Origin: UBA1381 sp964399965
Lineage (GTDB): Bacteria; Bacillota; Clostridia; UBA1381
Assembly (NCBI GenBank): GCA_964399965.1
Contig: CAYNRX010000013.1
Span: 1-51,027, forward strand
Reading direction: 5' to 3'
Length of the DNA: 51,027 bases
Position numbers and translations under genes: made by a program. How positions within the stretch are numbered: the first letter of the stretch is position 1; each line of letters begins with the position of its first letter. The notes beneath the pieces are model-generated. The model was given only the letters and a program-made list of their open reading frames with translations, searched no databases and was not told the origin of the DNA. This document shows, piece by piece, positions 34,447 to 42,972 of the stretch.

Positions 34447-35619
34447 TCAGAAATCCACTTCCGTGCCGTAATAGATGCAGTTGAACAGCTTCTCCATTTC
34501 GGCAGGAGTTATCTCCCTGGGGTTGGAGCCGGTGCAGGCATCGCCAATGGCCAGCTCCGATATGGAGGCGATTTTTTCTTTAAATTCATCCTCGTTGATA
34601 CCGAAGTCCTTAAGCGTCTTGGGGATATTGAGAGCTACATTGTATTCGTCTATCTTAGCGCACAGGGCGGCGGTGCATTCCTCATCGCTGCCTTCGATAC
34701 CGATAAAGCGCGCTATCTGCGCATAGCGGTCAAGAGCGGCCTTCTTGTTGAACTTGACAACGTACGGCAGATATATCGCGTTTGCGCAGCCGTGCGGGAT
34801 GTGCCCGGTGGAGAACGCTGCTCCGGTCTTATGAGCCATCGAATGCACTATACCCAAAAGTGCGTTGGAGAATGCCATTCCTGCCATGCACTGTGCGTAA
34901 TGCATCTGTTCGCGGGCAGTCATGTCGCCGTTGTAGGAGGGGATGATATTGTCAAATACCATCTGGATAGCGCGCAGAGCCAGCGGATCGGTGAACGGAG
35001 CGTGCATGGTCGATACGTAAGCTTCGATAGCATGGGTAAGTGCATCCATGCCGGTATGTGCAACGAGCTTAGGCGGCATTGTTTCTGCCAGAGTGGGATC
35101 TACTATTGCAACGTCCGGGGTGATATTAAAATCAGCCAGCGGATATTTTATGCCTTTTTCATAATCGGTGATAACGGAAAATGCCGTTACCTCGGTTGCT
35201 GTGCCGGAGGTGGAGGGAATAGCGAGGAATTTTGCCTTAGTCCGCAGCTCGGGGAAGGAGAAAGGCTGCAATATTTCCTCGAATGAGGTATCGGGATATT
35301 CATAGAATACCCACATAGCTTTAGCTGCATCAATAGGAGAACCACCGCCCATGGAAATTATCCAATCCGGCTCAAATTCTCTCATAAAAGCTGCGCCCTT
35401 CATAACAGTCTCCACTGAAGGATCCGGCTCAACATTTTCGAATAGCTTTGTTTCGATGCCGGCCTCGTTCAGATAACTCAATACTTTGTCCACAAAACCA
35501 AACCGTTTCATCGAGCCGCCGCCGAGTACCAGCACGGCTTTTTTGCCCTTGAGGTTTTTAAGCTCCTCAAGAGAACCTTTTCCGTAATAAATGTCTCTGG
35601 GAAGTGTGAATCTCATCAT
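34447..35619 (-). CDS. iron-containing alcohol dehydrogenase
   Basis: A 390-residue group III dehydrogenase. The NAD(P)-binding GGGS segments are VLGGGSMKRFG and ISMGGGSPIDAAKA. The iron ligands lie in VAIVDPTLAETMPPKLVAHTGMDALTHAIEAY, GIVHSMAH and TGHIPHGCANA. Enzymes of this family reduce short-chain aldehydes in fermentation (ethanol or butanol) or act on diols. AGGAGG lies before the paired ATG codons (35619 or 35616). A Rex-like operator in the promoter suggests control by the NADH/NAD ratio. Confidence 0.92.
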   Translation of the reverse strand: MMRFTLPRDIYYGKGSLEELKNLKGKKAVLVLGGGSMKRFGFVDKVLSYLNEAGIETKLFENVEPDPSVETVMKGAAFMREFEPDWIISMGGGSPIDAAKAMWVFYEYPDTSFEEILQPFSFPELRTKAKFLAIPSTSGTATEVTAFSVITDYEKGIKYPLADFNITPDVAIVDPTLAETMPPKLVAHTGMDALTHAIEAYVSTMHAPFTDPLALRAIQMVFDNIIPSYNGDMTAREQMHYAQCMAGMAFSNALLGIVHSMAHKTGAAFSTGHIPHGCANAIYLPYVVKFNKKAALDRYAQIARFIGIEGSDEECTAALCAKIDEYNVALNIPKTLKDFGINEDEFKEKIASISELAIGDACTGSNPREITPAEMEKLFNCIYYGTEVDF

Positions 35620-35652
35620 TGTAGTTTCCTCCTTGCTTATGTTTATGGTTAT

Positions 35653-35677
35653 TCAATTGCAAAACCTTTCGCAATTG
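35653..35677. repeat. CAATTGC-type small palindrome
   Basis: TCAATTGC and GCAATTG pair around AAAACCTTTC in the dehydrogenase leader. The core resembles 193-219 and the loop region of 22882-22932, suggesting a small dispersed palindrome family. Confidence 0.6.
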
Positions 35678-35688
35678 GTCTTTAGTGA

Positions 35689-35722
35689 TTGTCAACAATT
35701 TAACGACCTTAATATTATTATA
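35689..35722 (-). promoter_or_regulatory. candidate Rex operator and -10 of alcohol dehydrogenase promoter
   Basis: On the minus strand TATAAT occupies 35717-35722 without a clear -35. Just downstream, TCGTTAAATTGTTGACAA (35689-35706) matches the Rex consensus TTGTTAA-N4-TTAACAA at 12 of 14 positions. A site across the start region would block transcription until NADH releases Rex. No rex gene is in the window. Confidence 0.5.
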
Positions 35723-35751
35723 CATCAAAGCGGGGAAATATGGAAATAGAA

Positions 35752-35795
35752 AATAGGCATAATACCCATGAAAAATTATGGATATTATGCCTATT
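35752..35795 (-). terminator. terminator of LysR regulator gene
   Basis: AATAGGCATAATA (35752-35764) and TATTATGCCTATT (35783-35795) pair over 13 bp without mismatch. The minus strand then reads TTTTCTATTT. It begins next to the regulator stop codon and separates it from the dehydrogenase gene. Confidence 0.8.
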
Positions 35796-35797
35796 GG

Positions 35798-36724
35798 TTA
35801 AAATGACAGCTTATTTGCTATAACGTTTTTGACCTCATCGATGTATAGCTTATCAAGGTCGGTGATCTTATAGTCTTCTGCATAAACAAGTGCATCTCTG
35901 TAAGACTGTTTGGTACCCTGGATCTTTTTCTGTACCAGGTTTTCCTCTTCTAAGATCTCGTCCGGTATGGGGGAGGTAAGCATAAACATCTTCTCGTGTG
36001 AGCTTATAGTAGAAAGCTGGCTGCTTCTTGAGGACATATAGATCTGCTTTAAGAACGGACGACCTATCTTTCTGCGTGAACGTATATCAGACAGTTCGGG
36101 TATAAATGAATCATCCTCGAGTATCTCGATATATCCGTACAGATTGTCAAGATCTATCTCATCTCTTTGTGCAAGGAAATCGTTCTTGGACAAAAGCACC
36201 ATAGCCTCAAACTCCATCAGCGTCTCTGTCCTAAGATTATGACTGCTTAAAAGCTCGAGATAGGCCTCTTCTTCATCTATGGGATACCGGATTATACCAA
36301 GATTAAAGTTTGCAGCGGCAACATCGTGGATAACATCGGCAGTATCGGTTTCCTTAAATTCCACTTCAAATTCCTTGTAATTGGAAAAAACCTGGGAAAA
36401 GTTGGAAAATGCCAACGACGCATACATAGAATTTATGACCGAAATCCTAAGTTTAAATTCAGTGTCCTCTCTTTTCCTATAAAGGTTTTCGACCTCATTT
36501 ATTTCAGTAATAATTCTCTTTGCGTACTCAAGGAAGGTCATTCCCTGCTTCGTCGGAACGACGCCGCGCGAACTTCTTCTGAAAATCGTAATACCGAGAG
36601 AGGTTTCCAAATCCTTTATTGCTTTTGACAAGTTTGGCTGTCCCATGAATAAATTTTCAGCCGCCTGTGTAATAGAACCCGTTTTTGCCACCTCTACAGC
36701 ATACTTTAAATGAAGTAAATTCAA
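35798..36724 (-). CDS. LysR family transcriptional regulator
   Basis: A 308-residue LysR-type regulator. The N-terminal helix-turn-helix is standard (HLKYAVEVAKTGSITQAAENLFMGQPNLSKAIKDLE), followed by a periplasmic-binding-fold effector domain. The start is TTG at 36724 with GGAGG about eight bases upstream; no better codon exists. It lies on the same strand as, and upstream of, the alcohol dehydrogenase gene but is separated by a strong terminator, so co-transcription is unlikely. Target and ligand unknown. Confidence 0.88.
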   Translation of the reverse strand: MNLLHLKYAVEVAKTGSITQAAENLFMGQPNLSKAIKDLETSLGITIFRRSSRGVVPTKQGMTFLEYAKRIITEINEVENLYRKREDTEFKLRISVINSMYASLAFSNFSQVFSNYKEFEVEFKETDTADVIHDVAAANFNLGIIRYPIDEEEAYLELLSSHNLRTETLMEFEAMVLLSKNDFLAQRDEIDLDNLYGYIEILEDDSFIPELSDIRSRRKIGRPFLKQIYMSSRSSQLSTISSHEKMFMLTSPIPDEILEEENLVQKKIQGTKQSYRDALVYAEDYKITDLDKLYIDEVKNVIANKLSF

Positions 36725-36786
36725 TTATTTCGCCTCCTTGAAAATTTCAACAATTTTTGATATTACAAAACACACACTATGATATT

Positions 36787-36815
36787 ATTATAACGTATTT
36801 CATGTAACATTTCAA
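36787..36815 (-). promoter_or_regulatory. promoter of LysR regulator gene
   Basis: On the minus strand TTGAAA (36810-36815) and TATAAT (36787-36792) are 17 bp apart. Further right, TTTTACC (36926-36932) and GGTAAAA (36947-36953) form a dyad that could end the preceding BNR gene, but it lacks a good T run. Confidence 0.8.
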
Positions 36816-36986
36816 TAAGATTTTTCTAATATTTTGACTAAAGATGCCGGGATATATAGCACGAATTTTGGTGTAATATCACAAAAATGGCGCAAAAGAA
36901 GCGGACAAATCTGTCACTTACCAATTTTTACCATGCCGCAAATCCCGGTAAAATACAACAATTTCCGACCCTAAAAAAGGTGTTTA

Positions 36987-38282
36987 TCAATGTATTTCGG
37001 TGCGCCAGATGAAGTCACGGGACAGCTTATATACGCGAAGCATTTCCGCCTTGGGATGGGGCGGAGGGAGCGCGCTGTCAGAATTGTTAGGCCCGTGTTC
37101 CCAGCGCAGATAATACGCTCCCTCCCGGGATGACGATTTATCCTTTATCCATTCCACGCTCATAGGATAAAGAGTGAAACTAGAAGCAGGCATTTGTGCT
37201 TCGCCTTTCCAGGGAGGGGAGATCTCCCCGGTAGACAGAGGCAGCAGGGAGGAGGAGTCAAGCAGTATCCTCTGGCATTTGCTTTCACTGTGCAGGAGCA
37301 GACATAGCTCGCCGCCCTCGTAAAATACAGGCGATATCTCAAACATATGAGGGATAGCTCCGGCGCCGTAGAATTCCCACTTTTTCTCAAGCTCGACAGC
37401 TTTTACTATATCCCAGCTGTGGCCGGTGAATCGGGCGTTGAAAAGCGCGCTCTTATCATGGGAATATTTGTGGTAGGTTATGACCGGACGATCCTGTCCA
37501 TCAAAGCCGATGGTGTGAACCATGTTGGTAAGTCCGCTTTTCTGCGGCAGCTCTTCCACGATAACATCTTTTGTCTCCGGTGTGACCGGGAGCGTAAGCT
37601 CCTTCCCGGCGGCATTTTCCCAATGCAGCATATCCTTGGAGCGCATATAGCAGAGATTAAAACAGCTTTCGGCCATAATACTTGCCCGCCAGACAAACTC
37701 AACGTGCATATACCCATCCGGGCCGAGTATCGGGCGGCTGTTATGGAAATAGGCGCTGGCGCCGGTGGCTGTACCATCAGTGAGCCTCGGCAGACGGCGC
37801 CAGGTGCGAGCCGGCAGATCCCAGTAATTGATATACTGATTGCCGTTTCCGCTCATACCGTCGCGAAATGTGAAATAGAGTTTACCCTCGCGGTCTGTGA
37901 AAAACTGGGGATATGTCACGCTTGTTTCATTCTCGCCTACCATAGTATCGACACGCTCAAACGAGGAAAGGTCAAAGGGCCGCGTTGTGCGCCAATAATT
38001 CAGCGGTTGATTGTGCATAGCGCCGCTTAGGTGGATATTGCCGTCGCGGTCGAAGCCGGCGGCTATCGCATGATGGGAGCTGGTGTTCCAGTCCGAGCGG
38101 ACGTCTGTGCGGAAGAAGCTCCATTCACCGTCGGGGAGCGTCCGCAGGGCGGCGGCAAGATGCAGAGTATCATCGTAATAGGACACCAGTTGATGGGAGC
38201 CGTTCGTTATCAATACAGGCAGTCCGCACAAATGGGCAGACCAGGCAGGGGCAATATCCGATATTTCCAATATCTCGTTCAT
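36987..38282 (-). CDS. BNR repeat-containing protein, possible polysaccharide lyase
   Basis: A 431-residue protein with the fold signature of BNR_4 family members (beta-propeller): repeated segments such as HHAIAAGFDRDGNIHLSGAM, YPQFFTDREGKLYFTFRDG, RPILGPDGYMHVEFVW and HTIGFDGQDRPVITYHKY. Some relatives are polysaccharide lyases (ulvan-lyase-like), others are uncharacterised. No signal peptide is seen, so it would act inside the cell on imported sugars. The start at 38282 has AAAGG ten bases upstream; an earlier GTG directly abuts GGAGG and is unlikely. No sugar-use genes are nearby. Confidence 0.75.
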   Translation of the reverse strand: MNEILEISDIAPAWSAHLCGLPVLITNGSHQLVSYYDDTLHLAAALRTLPDGEWSFFRTDVRSDWNTSSHHAIAAGFDRDGNIHLSGAMHNQPLNYWRTTRPFDLSSFERVDTMVGENETSVTYPQFFTDREGKLYFTFRDGMSGNGNQYINYWDLPARTWRRLPRLTDGTATGASAYFHNSRPILGPDGYMHVEFVWRASIMAESCFNLCYMRSKDMLHWENAAGKELTLPVTPETKDVIVEELPQKSGLTNMVHTIGFDGQDRPVITYHKYSHDKSALFNARFTGHSWDIVKAVELEKKWEFYGAGAIPHMFEISPVFYEGGELCLLLHSESKCQRILLDSSSLLPLSTGEISPPWKGEAQMPASSFTLYPMSVEWIKDKSSSREGAYYLRWEHGPNNSDSALPPPHPKAEMLRVYKLSRDFIWRTEIH

Positions 38283-38310
38283 ATCCTTATAATCCTTTCG
38301 TAAAGCGGAA

Positions 38311-38354
38311 AAATACACCCTCCAAAACAGCGTTATCTGCTATTTGGGAGGGTG
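38311..38354 (-). terminator. terminator of yebC
   Basis: CACCCTCC (38316-38323) pairs with GGAGGGTG (38347-38354). The minus strand continues GTATTTTTCC. It lies between yebC and the BNR gene. Confidence 0.7.
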
Positions 38355-38358
38355 GTTG

Positions 38359-39096
38359 TTATTCTTCGTCCGGCATATCCCAGTTATGGTATACATCCTG
38401 GACGTCATCGTTATCCTCGAGAGAATCAAGCAGCTTTGTCATTTGCTGTATTTGCGTCTCATCAGTGAGGGATACCATCGTCTGAGGAACAAGCTGTACG
38501 GCGGCTGAAGCAAGGGTATAGCTTTTTTCCAGCTCATCACGCACGCTTCTAAAATCCTCGGGAGAAGTGGTTATCTCGTAGCAGTCGTTCTCGGCGGAGA
38601 TGTCCTCGGCTCCTGCTTCGAGCGCGGCCATGGTCACTTCTTCTTCATCGATGTCGCCGTCCTCGTTGTCGATAACGATAACGCCTTTTTGATCGAACAT
38701 GAAGCTCACGCAGCCGGTCTGTCCCATGTTGCCGCCGAATTTGTCGAAAGAGTGGCGTACATCGGCCGCAGTGCGGTTGCGGTTGTCGGTTAGGGTCTCT
38801 ACGATAACGGCAACGCCGCTGGGGCCGTAGCCCTCGTATCTGATATTTTCATAATTATCACTGTTGTCCGCGCCCGAGGCCTTCTTTATGGTGCGGTTGA
38901 TGTTGTCATTAGGCATATTGGCCGCGCGTGCCTTGGCGATAACGTCCTTGAGACTTGAGTTGTTAGAGGGATCGGGACCGCCGGACTTTACCGCTACTAT
39001 TATCTCGCGGGCGATCTTAGTGAATATCTTCGCGCGCTGAGCGTCATTGGCGCCTTTCTTTCTTTTTATGGTACTCCATTTAGAATGTCCTGACAT
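38359..39096 (-). CDS. yebC: YebC/PmpR family protein
   Basis: A 245-residue YebC-family protein with the usual start MSGHSKWSTIKRKKGANDAQRAKIFTKIAREI and the segment YEGYGPSGVAVIVETLTDNRNRT. Long annotated as a DNA-binding regulator; more recent work ties the family to translation of difficult sequences. Length and sequence are complete. It has its own promoter and terminator. Confidence 0.95.
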   Translation of the reverse strand: MSGHSKWSTIKRKKGANDAQRAKIFTKIAREIIVAVKSGGPDPSNNSSLKDVIAKARAANMPNDNINRTIKKASGADNSDNYENIRYEGYGPSGVAVIVETLTDNRNRTAADVRHSFDKFGGNMGQTGCVSFMFDQKGVIVIDNEDGDIDEEEVTMAALEAGAEDISAENDCYEITTSPEDFRSVRDELEKSYTLASAAVQLVPQTMVSLTDETQIQQMTKLLDSLEDNDDVQDVYHNWDMPDEE

Positions 39097-39136
39097 ACTA
39101 TTCGCTCCTTATATGATTTCATGATCTCGGTCTACT

Positions 39137-39165
39137 ATTATATCATATAAAAACAGGATTTTCAA
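39137..39165 (-). promoter_or_regulatory. promoter of yebC
   Basis: On the minus strand TTGAAA (39160-39165) and TATAAT (39137-39142) are 17 bp apart. Confidence 0.82.
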
Positions 39166-39399
39166 GAGTTTTCGCGGGAAAATCTCCGTATTTTTGCAAT
39201 AATGGAACAACGCATGAACAGCTGCCGGTTTTTGCTGTAAATTACCGACAAATTCCACATGATAATTCCTTTTATAAGCATCGTTATTGCGTATTGGCAG
39301 CAATCAGATGCAAATGGACTGTTTTCCTGCCTTTGTATGATATAGGTGATGATGGGAAAATATAAGTATATAACCATAATTACAGAAAGGCGTGATACA

Positions 39400-40233
39400 A
39401 TGCAGAGGACAGATCTGGCCGCAGAGGCGCACAAGCTATGCTGCGATGATGCAAATCTTACACAGATAGAGGGCGTCAAGGCGCGTGAATCCACAAAACA
39501 CGGCATAAGGATGACGGAGGTGCGTGTGATCGATGAGCAGGGGGCAAGGACGATAGGCAAACCCTGCGGGACGTATACAACGATAGAAGTGCCGCAGTTG
39601 AAATACAGTCCGGAGCAGGGAGAAATAGCGGCCGAGTGCTTGGCAGAAGCGATCCGTTCCACAGGATGTCTCGACCCGGAAGGGCTTACGCTGGTGGCAG
39701 GGCTTGGTAACCGCGATATAACGCCCGATACCATCGGCATCCGTGCTGCGGAGGGAGTCCTGGTCACAAACCATTTAGCCGGAACATTGCCAAAGAGCTT
39801 AGCGGGAAGGCTGTCGGGCGTGTGCGTGCTGATCCCGGGCGTTCTTGGGACTACAGGGATGGAGACGGCGGAGGTGATAAAGGCGGTCGTGCAGCAGACG
39901 GAGCCGTCATGCGTGATAGCGGTAGACGCTTTGGCGGCCGCTGATTTTTCCCGGGTAGGCACAACGATACAGGTGGGCGATTCGGGGATAAACCCGGGGT
40001 CGGGAGTGGGCAACGACCGTGCGGCGTTGAACGAAAAAACTCTCGGTGTACCGGTGATAGCAGTCGGCGTCCCGACGGTGGCTGATGTGGAAACGAGCTT
40101 CGGAACAGCGATGGTAACGCCGCGCGATATAGATATGGTGGCAAAGCGGGCAGCGGCTATCCTTGCCGAGGGCATCAATATGGCTCTCCAGCCGCAGCTG
40201 TCGAAATATGAGATCGAGTTATTTACAGGTTGA
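39400..40233 (+). CDS. gpr: GPR endopeptidase (spore germination protease)
   Basis: A 277-residue member of the A25 aspartic-type protease family. GLGNRDITPDTIG, HLAGTLPKSL and VLGTTGMETAEVI are diagnostic, as is AVDALAAADFSRVGTTIQ. GPR degrades small acid-soluble spore proteins on germination, which marks the host as a spore former. I set the start at 39400 (GAAAGG nine bases upstream) rather than at upstream ATGs. It is shorter than the Bacillus enzyme (about 370 aa), but close to other clostridial forms. Expression is expected late in the forespore; I could not place a convincing sigma-G promoter. Confidence 0.94.
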   Translation: MQRTDLAAEAHKLCCDDANLTQIEGVKARESTKHGIRMTEVRVIDEQGARTIGKPCGTYTTIEVPQLKYSPEQGEIAAECLAEAIRSTGCLDPEGLTLVAGLGNRDITPDTIGIRAAEGVLVTNHLAGTLPKSLAGRLSGVCVLIPGVLGTTGMETAEVIKAVVQQTEPSCVIAVDALAAADFSRVGTTIQVGDSGINPGSGVGNDRAALNEKTLGVPVIAVGVPTVADVETSFGTAMVTPRDIDMVAKRAAAILAEGINMALQPQLSKYEIELFTG

Positions 40234-40258
40234 CATATCGCAGAAAAAGTTGTACAAT
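40230..40258 (+). promoter_or_regulatory. promoter of yfmF-yfmH
   Basis: TTGACA (40230-40235) overlaps the gpr stop codon. TACAAT (40253-40258) follows after 17 bp. It separates vegetative expression of the next two genes from the spore gene upstream. Confidence 0.85.
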
Positions 40259-40288
40259 ATTTATATATAAATTTTGAAAGGAAGCTGA

Positions 40289-41560
40289 ATGATGACGCAA
40301 ATACGCATTAATGAAAACATATATCTTCATTATATTCCCATGCAGAAGCTCAAGACAACTACCGTTGAGTTATATCTGCATCGTCCTCTCAACGATGACG
40401 AAGCATCGAAAAATGCGCTTTTGCCCTACGTTTTAAGACGAGGTTGCGGCCTTTGCCGGGATTCGGAGGCGATAGAAAAATACCTCGAGGAACGTTACGG
40501 CGCGGATATGTCCTCGGCGGTGATAAAAAGAGGCGACAGCCAGCTTATCAATATCAGCATGGAGACGATCTCCGAAAGATACGCCGCCGACAGGGAACCG
40601 CTTTTGGAGGATCTGATACGGCTTTTGATGTCGGTAGTTTTTGAGCCGGTCACAGAAAACGGGGCGTTTTGTAAAAGCTTCTTCGACCAGGAGCAGAAGA
40701 ACGCGGTGGACAGGATAAAAAGCCTGATAAACGATAAGCGCGTTTATGCACAGCTGCGCTGTATACAGGAGCTTTGTCGGGGCAGTCGCTATGCGGTGTC
40801 GGCACTGGGAACAGAGGAAGGAGTTAAAGTGCTGACGGCCGAGGGGCTTTATGAGCATTATCAGAGCATCATCAATTCGTCTGTGATAGATATCTATGTT
40901 TGCGGGGAATGCGAGATGCAAAAAATAGCGGCGATAATCAAAGACGCCGTATCCGGCCTCAGTTTTTCGCCGGCAGAGCGGCCGCAGACGGAGCGTTCTG
41001 CTGCCGGAAAGGACACGGAAAAAGTTACGGAAAGATTGGATGTTGTCCAGGGAAAGCTGTCGTTGGGCTATTACACCGGTACTATGCGGACAGATCCCGA
41101 TTATTACGCGATGCAGGTCGCAGCGGCGATATTCGGAGGCGGCACGCAGTCGAAGCTGTTTATGAACGTCCGCGAAAAGTTGAGCCTGGCATATTACGCG
41201 TCCGCTTCATTGCTGCCGCTGAAGGATATCATGGTGGTAAATGCCGGAATAGAGTTTGCAAAGTTCGATGATGCTTATAATGAAATACTTTCCCAGCTTG
41301 CAGCCCTACAGAACGGAGAGGTTTCAGAGGAGGAGTTTGCGGCGGCGGTAAATATCCTGGTGTATACGCTGGAGAGCACTGCTGATAGCCAGAGGAGATT
41401 GATAGCTTTCGAGCTTACCAATACAATTACCGGAATGTCGGAGACTATAGAAGAGGTTATTGCCAAGATAAAGTCGGTAACGCTTGAGCAGGCGGTCAAG
41501 GCGTCAAAGAAAATAAAGCTCGGTACGGTTTATTTCCTTACCGGAAAGGAGAGTGAGTGA
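40289..41560 (+). CDS. yfmF: M16-family protein YfmF-like (inactive-type subunit)
   Basis: A 423-residue M16 peptidase-fold protein of the YfmF type. It lacks the zinc motif HxxEH at its N-terminus, where instead LLPYVLRRGCGLCRDSEAIEKYLEERYGADMS is found, and carries the R/Y-type segment GGGTQSKLFMNVREKLSLAYYASAS near the C-terminus. It should form a heterodimer with the YfmH-like protein next to it. In B. subtilis the pair is linked to elongation factor P modification. AAAGGAAG lies before the two adjacent ATG codons (40289, 40292). Confidence 0.9.
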   Translation: MMTQIRINENIYLHYIPMQKLKTTTVELYLHRPLNDDEASKNALLPYVLRRGCGLCRDSEAIEKYLEERYGADMSSAVIKRGDSQLINISMETISERYAADREPLLEDLIRLLMSVVFEPVTENGAFCKSFFDQEQKNAVDRIKSLINDKRVYAQLRCIQELCRGSRYAVSALGTEEGVKVLTAEGLYEHYQSIINSSVIDIYVCGECEMQKIAAIIKDAVSGLSFSPAERPQTERSAAGKDTEKVTERLDVVQGKLSLGYYTGTMRTDPDYYAMQVAAAIFGGGTQSKLFMNVREKLSLAYYASASLLPLKDIMVVNAGIEFAKFDDAYNEILSQLAALQNGEVSEEEFAAAVNILVYTLESTADSQRRLIAFELTNTITGMSETIEEVIAKIKSVTLEQAVKASKKIKLGTVYFLTGKESE

Positions 41561-41561
41561 C

Positions 41562-42851
41562 ATGCAGAAGTTTCACAGCGAAATAACCGGCGAGGAGCTT
41601 TATTATGAGAAGCACAGTTCCGGTCTTAGGATATATATAATGCCGCGTAAGGGATATTCGCACAGCTATGCGCTCTTTGGCACGCGTTACGGTTCGGTGG
41701 ATTCGGAATTTATCGTACCGGGAGAGACAGAGGTCACAAAGGTGCCGGACGGTATTGCCCATTATCTGGAGCACAAAATGTTCGACCAGCCCGACGGCAG
41801 CAACGTATTTGAGGAGTTTGCCCGTTTCGGCGCCAACCCTAATGCGTTTACTTCCTACAACATGACGGCCTATCTTTTTTCCGCTACCGCAAACGTAGAG
41901 GAGAATCTGCGGGTGCTGATGGATTACGTACAGTCGCCGTATTTTACCGAGGAAAGCGTAGAAAAGGAACGGGGTATAATCGCCCAGGAGCTGCGTATGT
42001 ACGAGGACGACGGTTCGAGGAAGGTAATGCTCAATTTCCTCAACTGCCTGTACCGCGAGCATCCTATCAAAAAGGATATCGGCGGTACGGTCGAGTCGAT
42101 AAGCCATATCACAGCCGGGCTTCTGTATAAATGCTATAACACCTTTTATAACCTTTCCAATATGGCGATATTCGTGACCGGTGACTTTGATCCGGAAGCG
42201 GTGGAGAGGACTATAGTAGGGGCAATAAAGAAAAATGAGCCTTTTAAGGAGGATATAGCAAATATCTATCCCTGTGAGCCGAAAGAGGTCGCCAGCCGCT
42301 ATATGGAGGAAAGGCTGAGCGTGTCGGCGCCGCTGTTTATGATAGGCTGTAAGGATAACGATACCGGATACAGCGGAAGGCCGCTTTTGAAAAAGTATAT
42401 CGAAATGTCGATATTGATGAAAATGATTTTCGGAAAAAGCTCTTCCTTGTATAGAAGTCTCTACGAGAAGGGACTGATAAACAATACCTTTGCGGTCGAT
42501 TATACGATGCAGCCCGACTATGGCTTTTCGATGATAGAGGGCGAGTCGTCCGATCCGAAAAAGGTGTATGAGCTTATATGTGAAGAGATCGAGCGGCTTC
42601 GCCGTGATGGTATAAGCGAAGAGGATTTCGAGCGTATGAAAAAAGTCGTTTGGGGCGAGTATATATACAGCCATAACGGCTTGGAGGGATATTCGATCAC
42701 GTTTTTGAGCCTTTTGTTTATGGATATAAACTATTTTGACTATTATGAGGTATACAAAAGCGTTACATTCGAGGACGTGAAGAATAGATTTTATGAGCAT
42801 TTCCGAAATGAATACTGCGTATTGTCGGCAGTATATCCGAACGGAAATTAG
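41562..42851 (+). CDS. yfmH: M16-family zinc peptidase YfmH-like
   Basis: A 429-residue M16 peptidase with the active-site motif HYLEH (67-71) and a downstream glutamate region (EKERGIIAQELRMYEDD). It is the catalytic partner of the preceding YfmF-like protein; one active and one inactive subunit is the usual M16B arrangement. I start it at 41562, eight or more bases after AAAGGAG, since the GTG at 41553 abuts the ribosome site. The two genes are one base apart. A terminator follows at 42859. Confidence 0.92.
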   Translation: MQKFHSEITGEELYYEKHSSGLRIYIMPRKGYSHSYALFGTRYGSVDSEFIVPGETEVTKVPDGIAHYLEHKMFDQPDGSNVFEEFARFGANPNAFTSYNMTAYLFSATANVEENLRVLMDYVQSPYFTEESVEKERGIIAQELRMYEDDGSRKVMLNFLNCLYREHPIKKDIGGTVESISHITAGLLYKCYNTFYNLSNMAIFVTGDFDPEAVERTIVGAIKKNEPFKEDIANIYPCEPKEVASRYMEERLSVSAPLFMIGCKDNDTGYSGRPLLKKYIEMSILMKMIFGKSSSLYRSLYEKGLINNTFAVDYTMQPDYGFSMIEGESSDPKKVYELICEEIERLRRDGISEEDFERMKKVVWGEYIYSHNGLEGYSITFLSLLFMDINYFDYYEVYKSVTFEDVKNRFYEHFRNEYCVLSAVYPNGN

Positions 42852-42858
42852 GCTGTGC

Positions 42859-42894
42859 GCCGCATAAATGCGAGATTGTGTTTATGCGGCTTTT
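42859..42894 (+). terminator. terminator of yfmF-yfmH
   Basis: GCCGCATAAA (42859-42868) pairs exactly with TTTATGCGGC (42881-42890), followed by TTTT. Confidence 0.85.
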
Positions 42895-42972
42895 CAGCTG
42901 ATAGGCATAATTACATATTTTGTAAATAAATACGGATGCCGAAACAGACTAAATGTACAAGGAGAATTGCAA

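Noticed and set aside
39300..39399. Sigma-G promoter before gpr
   Set aside because: CATAATT and TGATG elements exist, but their spacing (about 20 bp) does not fit the consensus.
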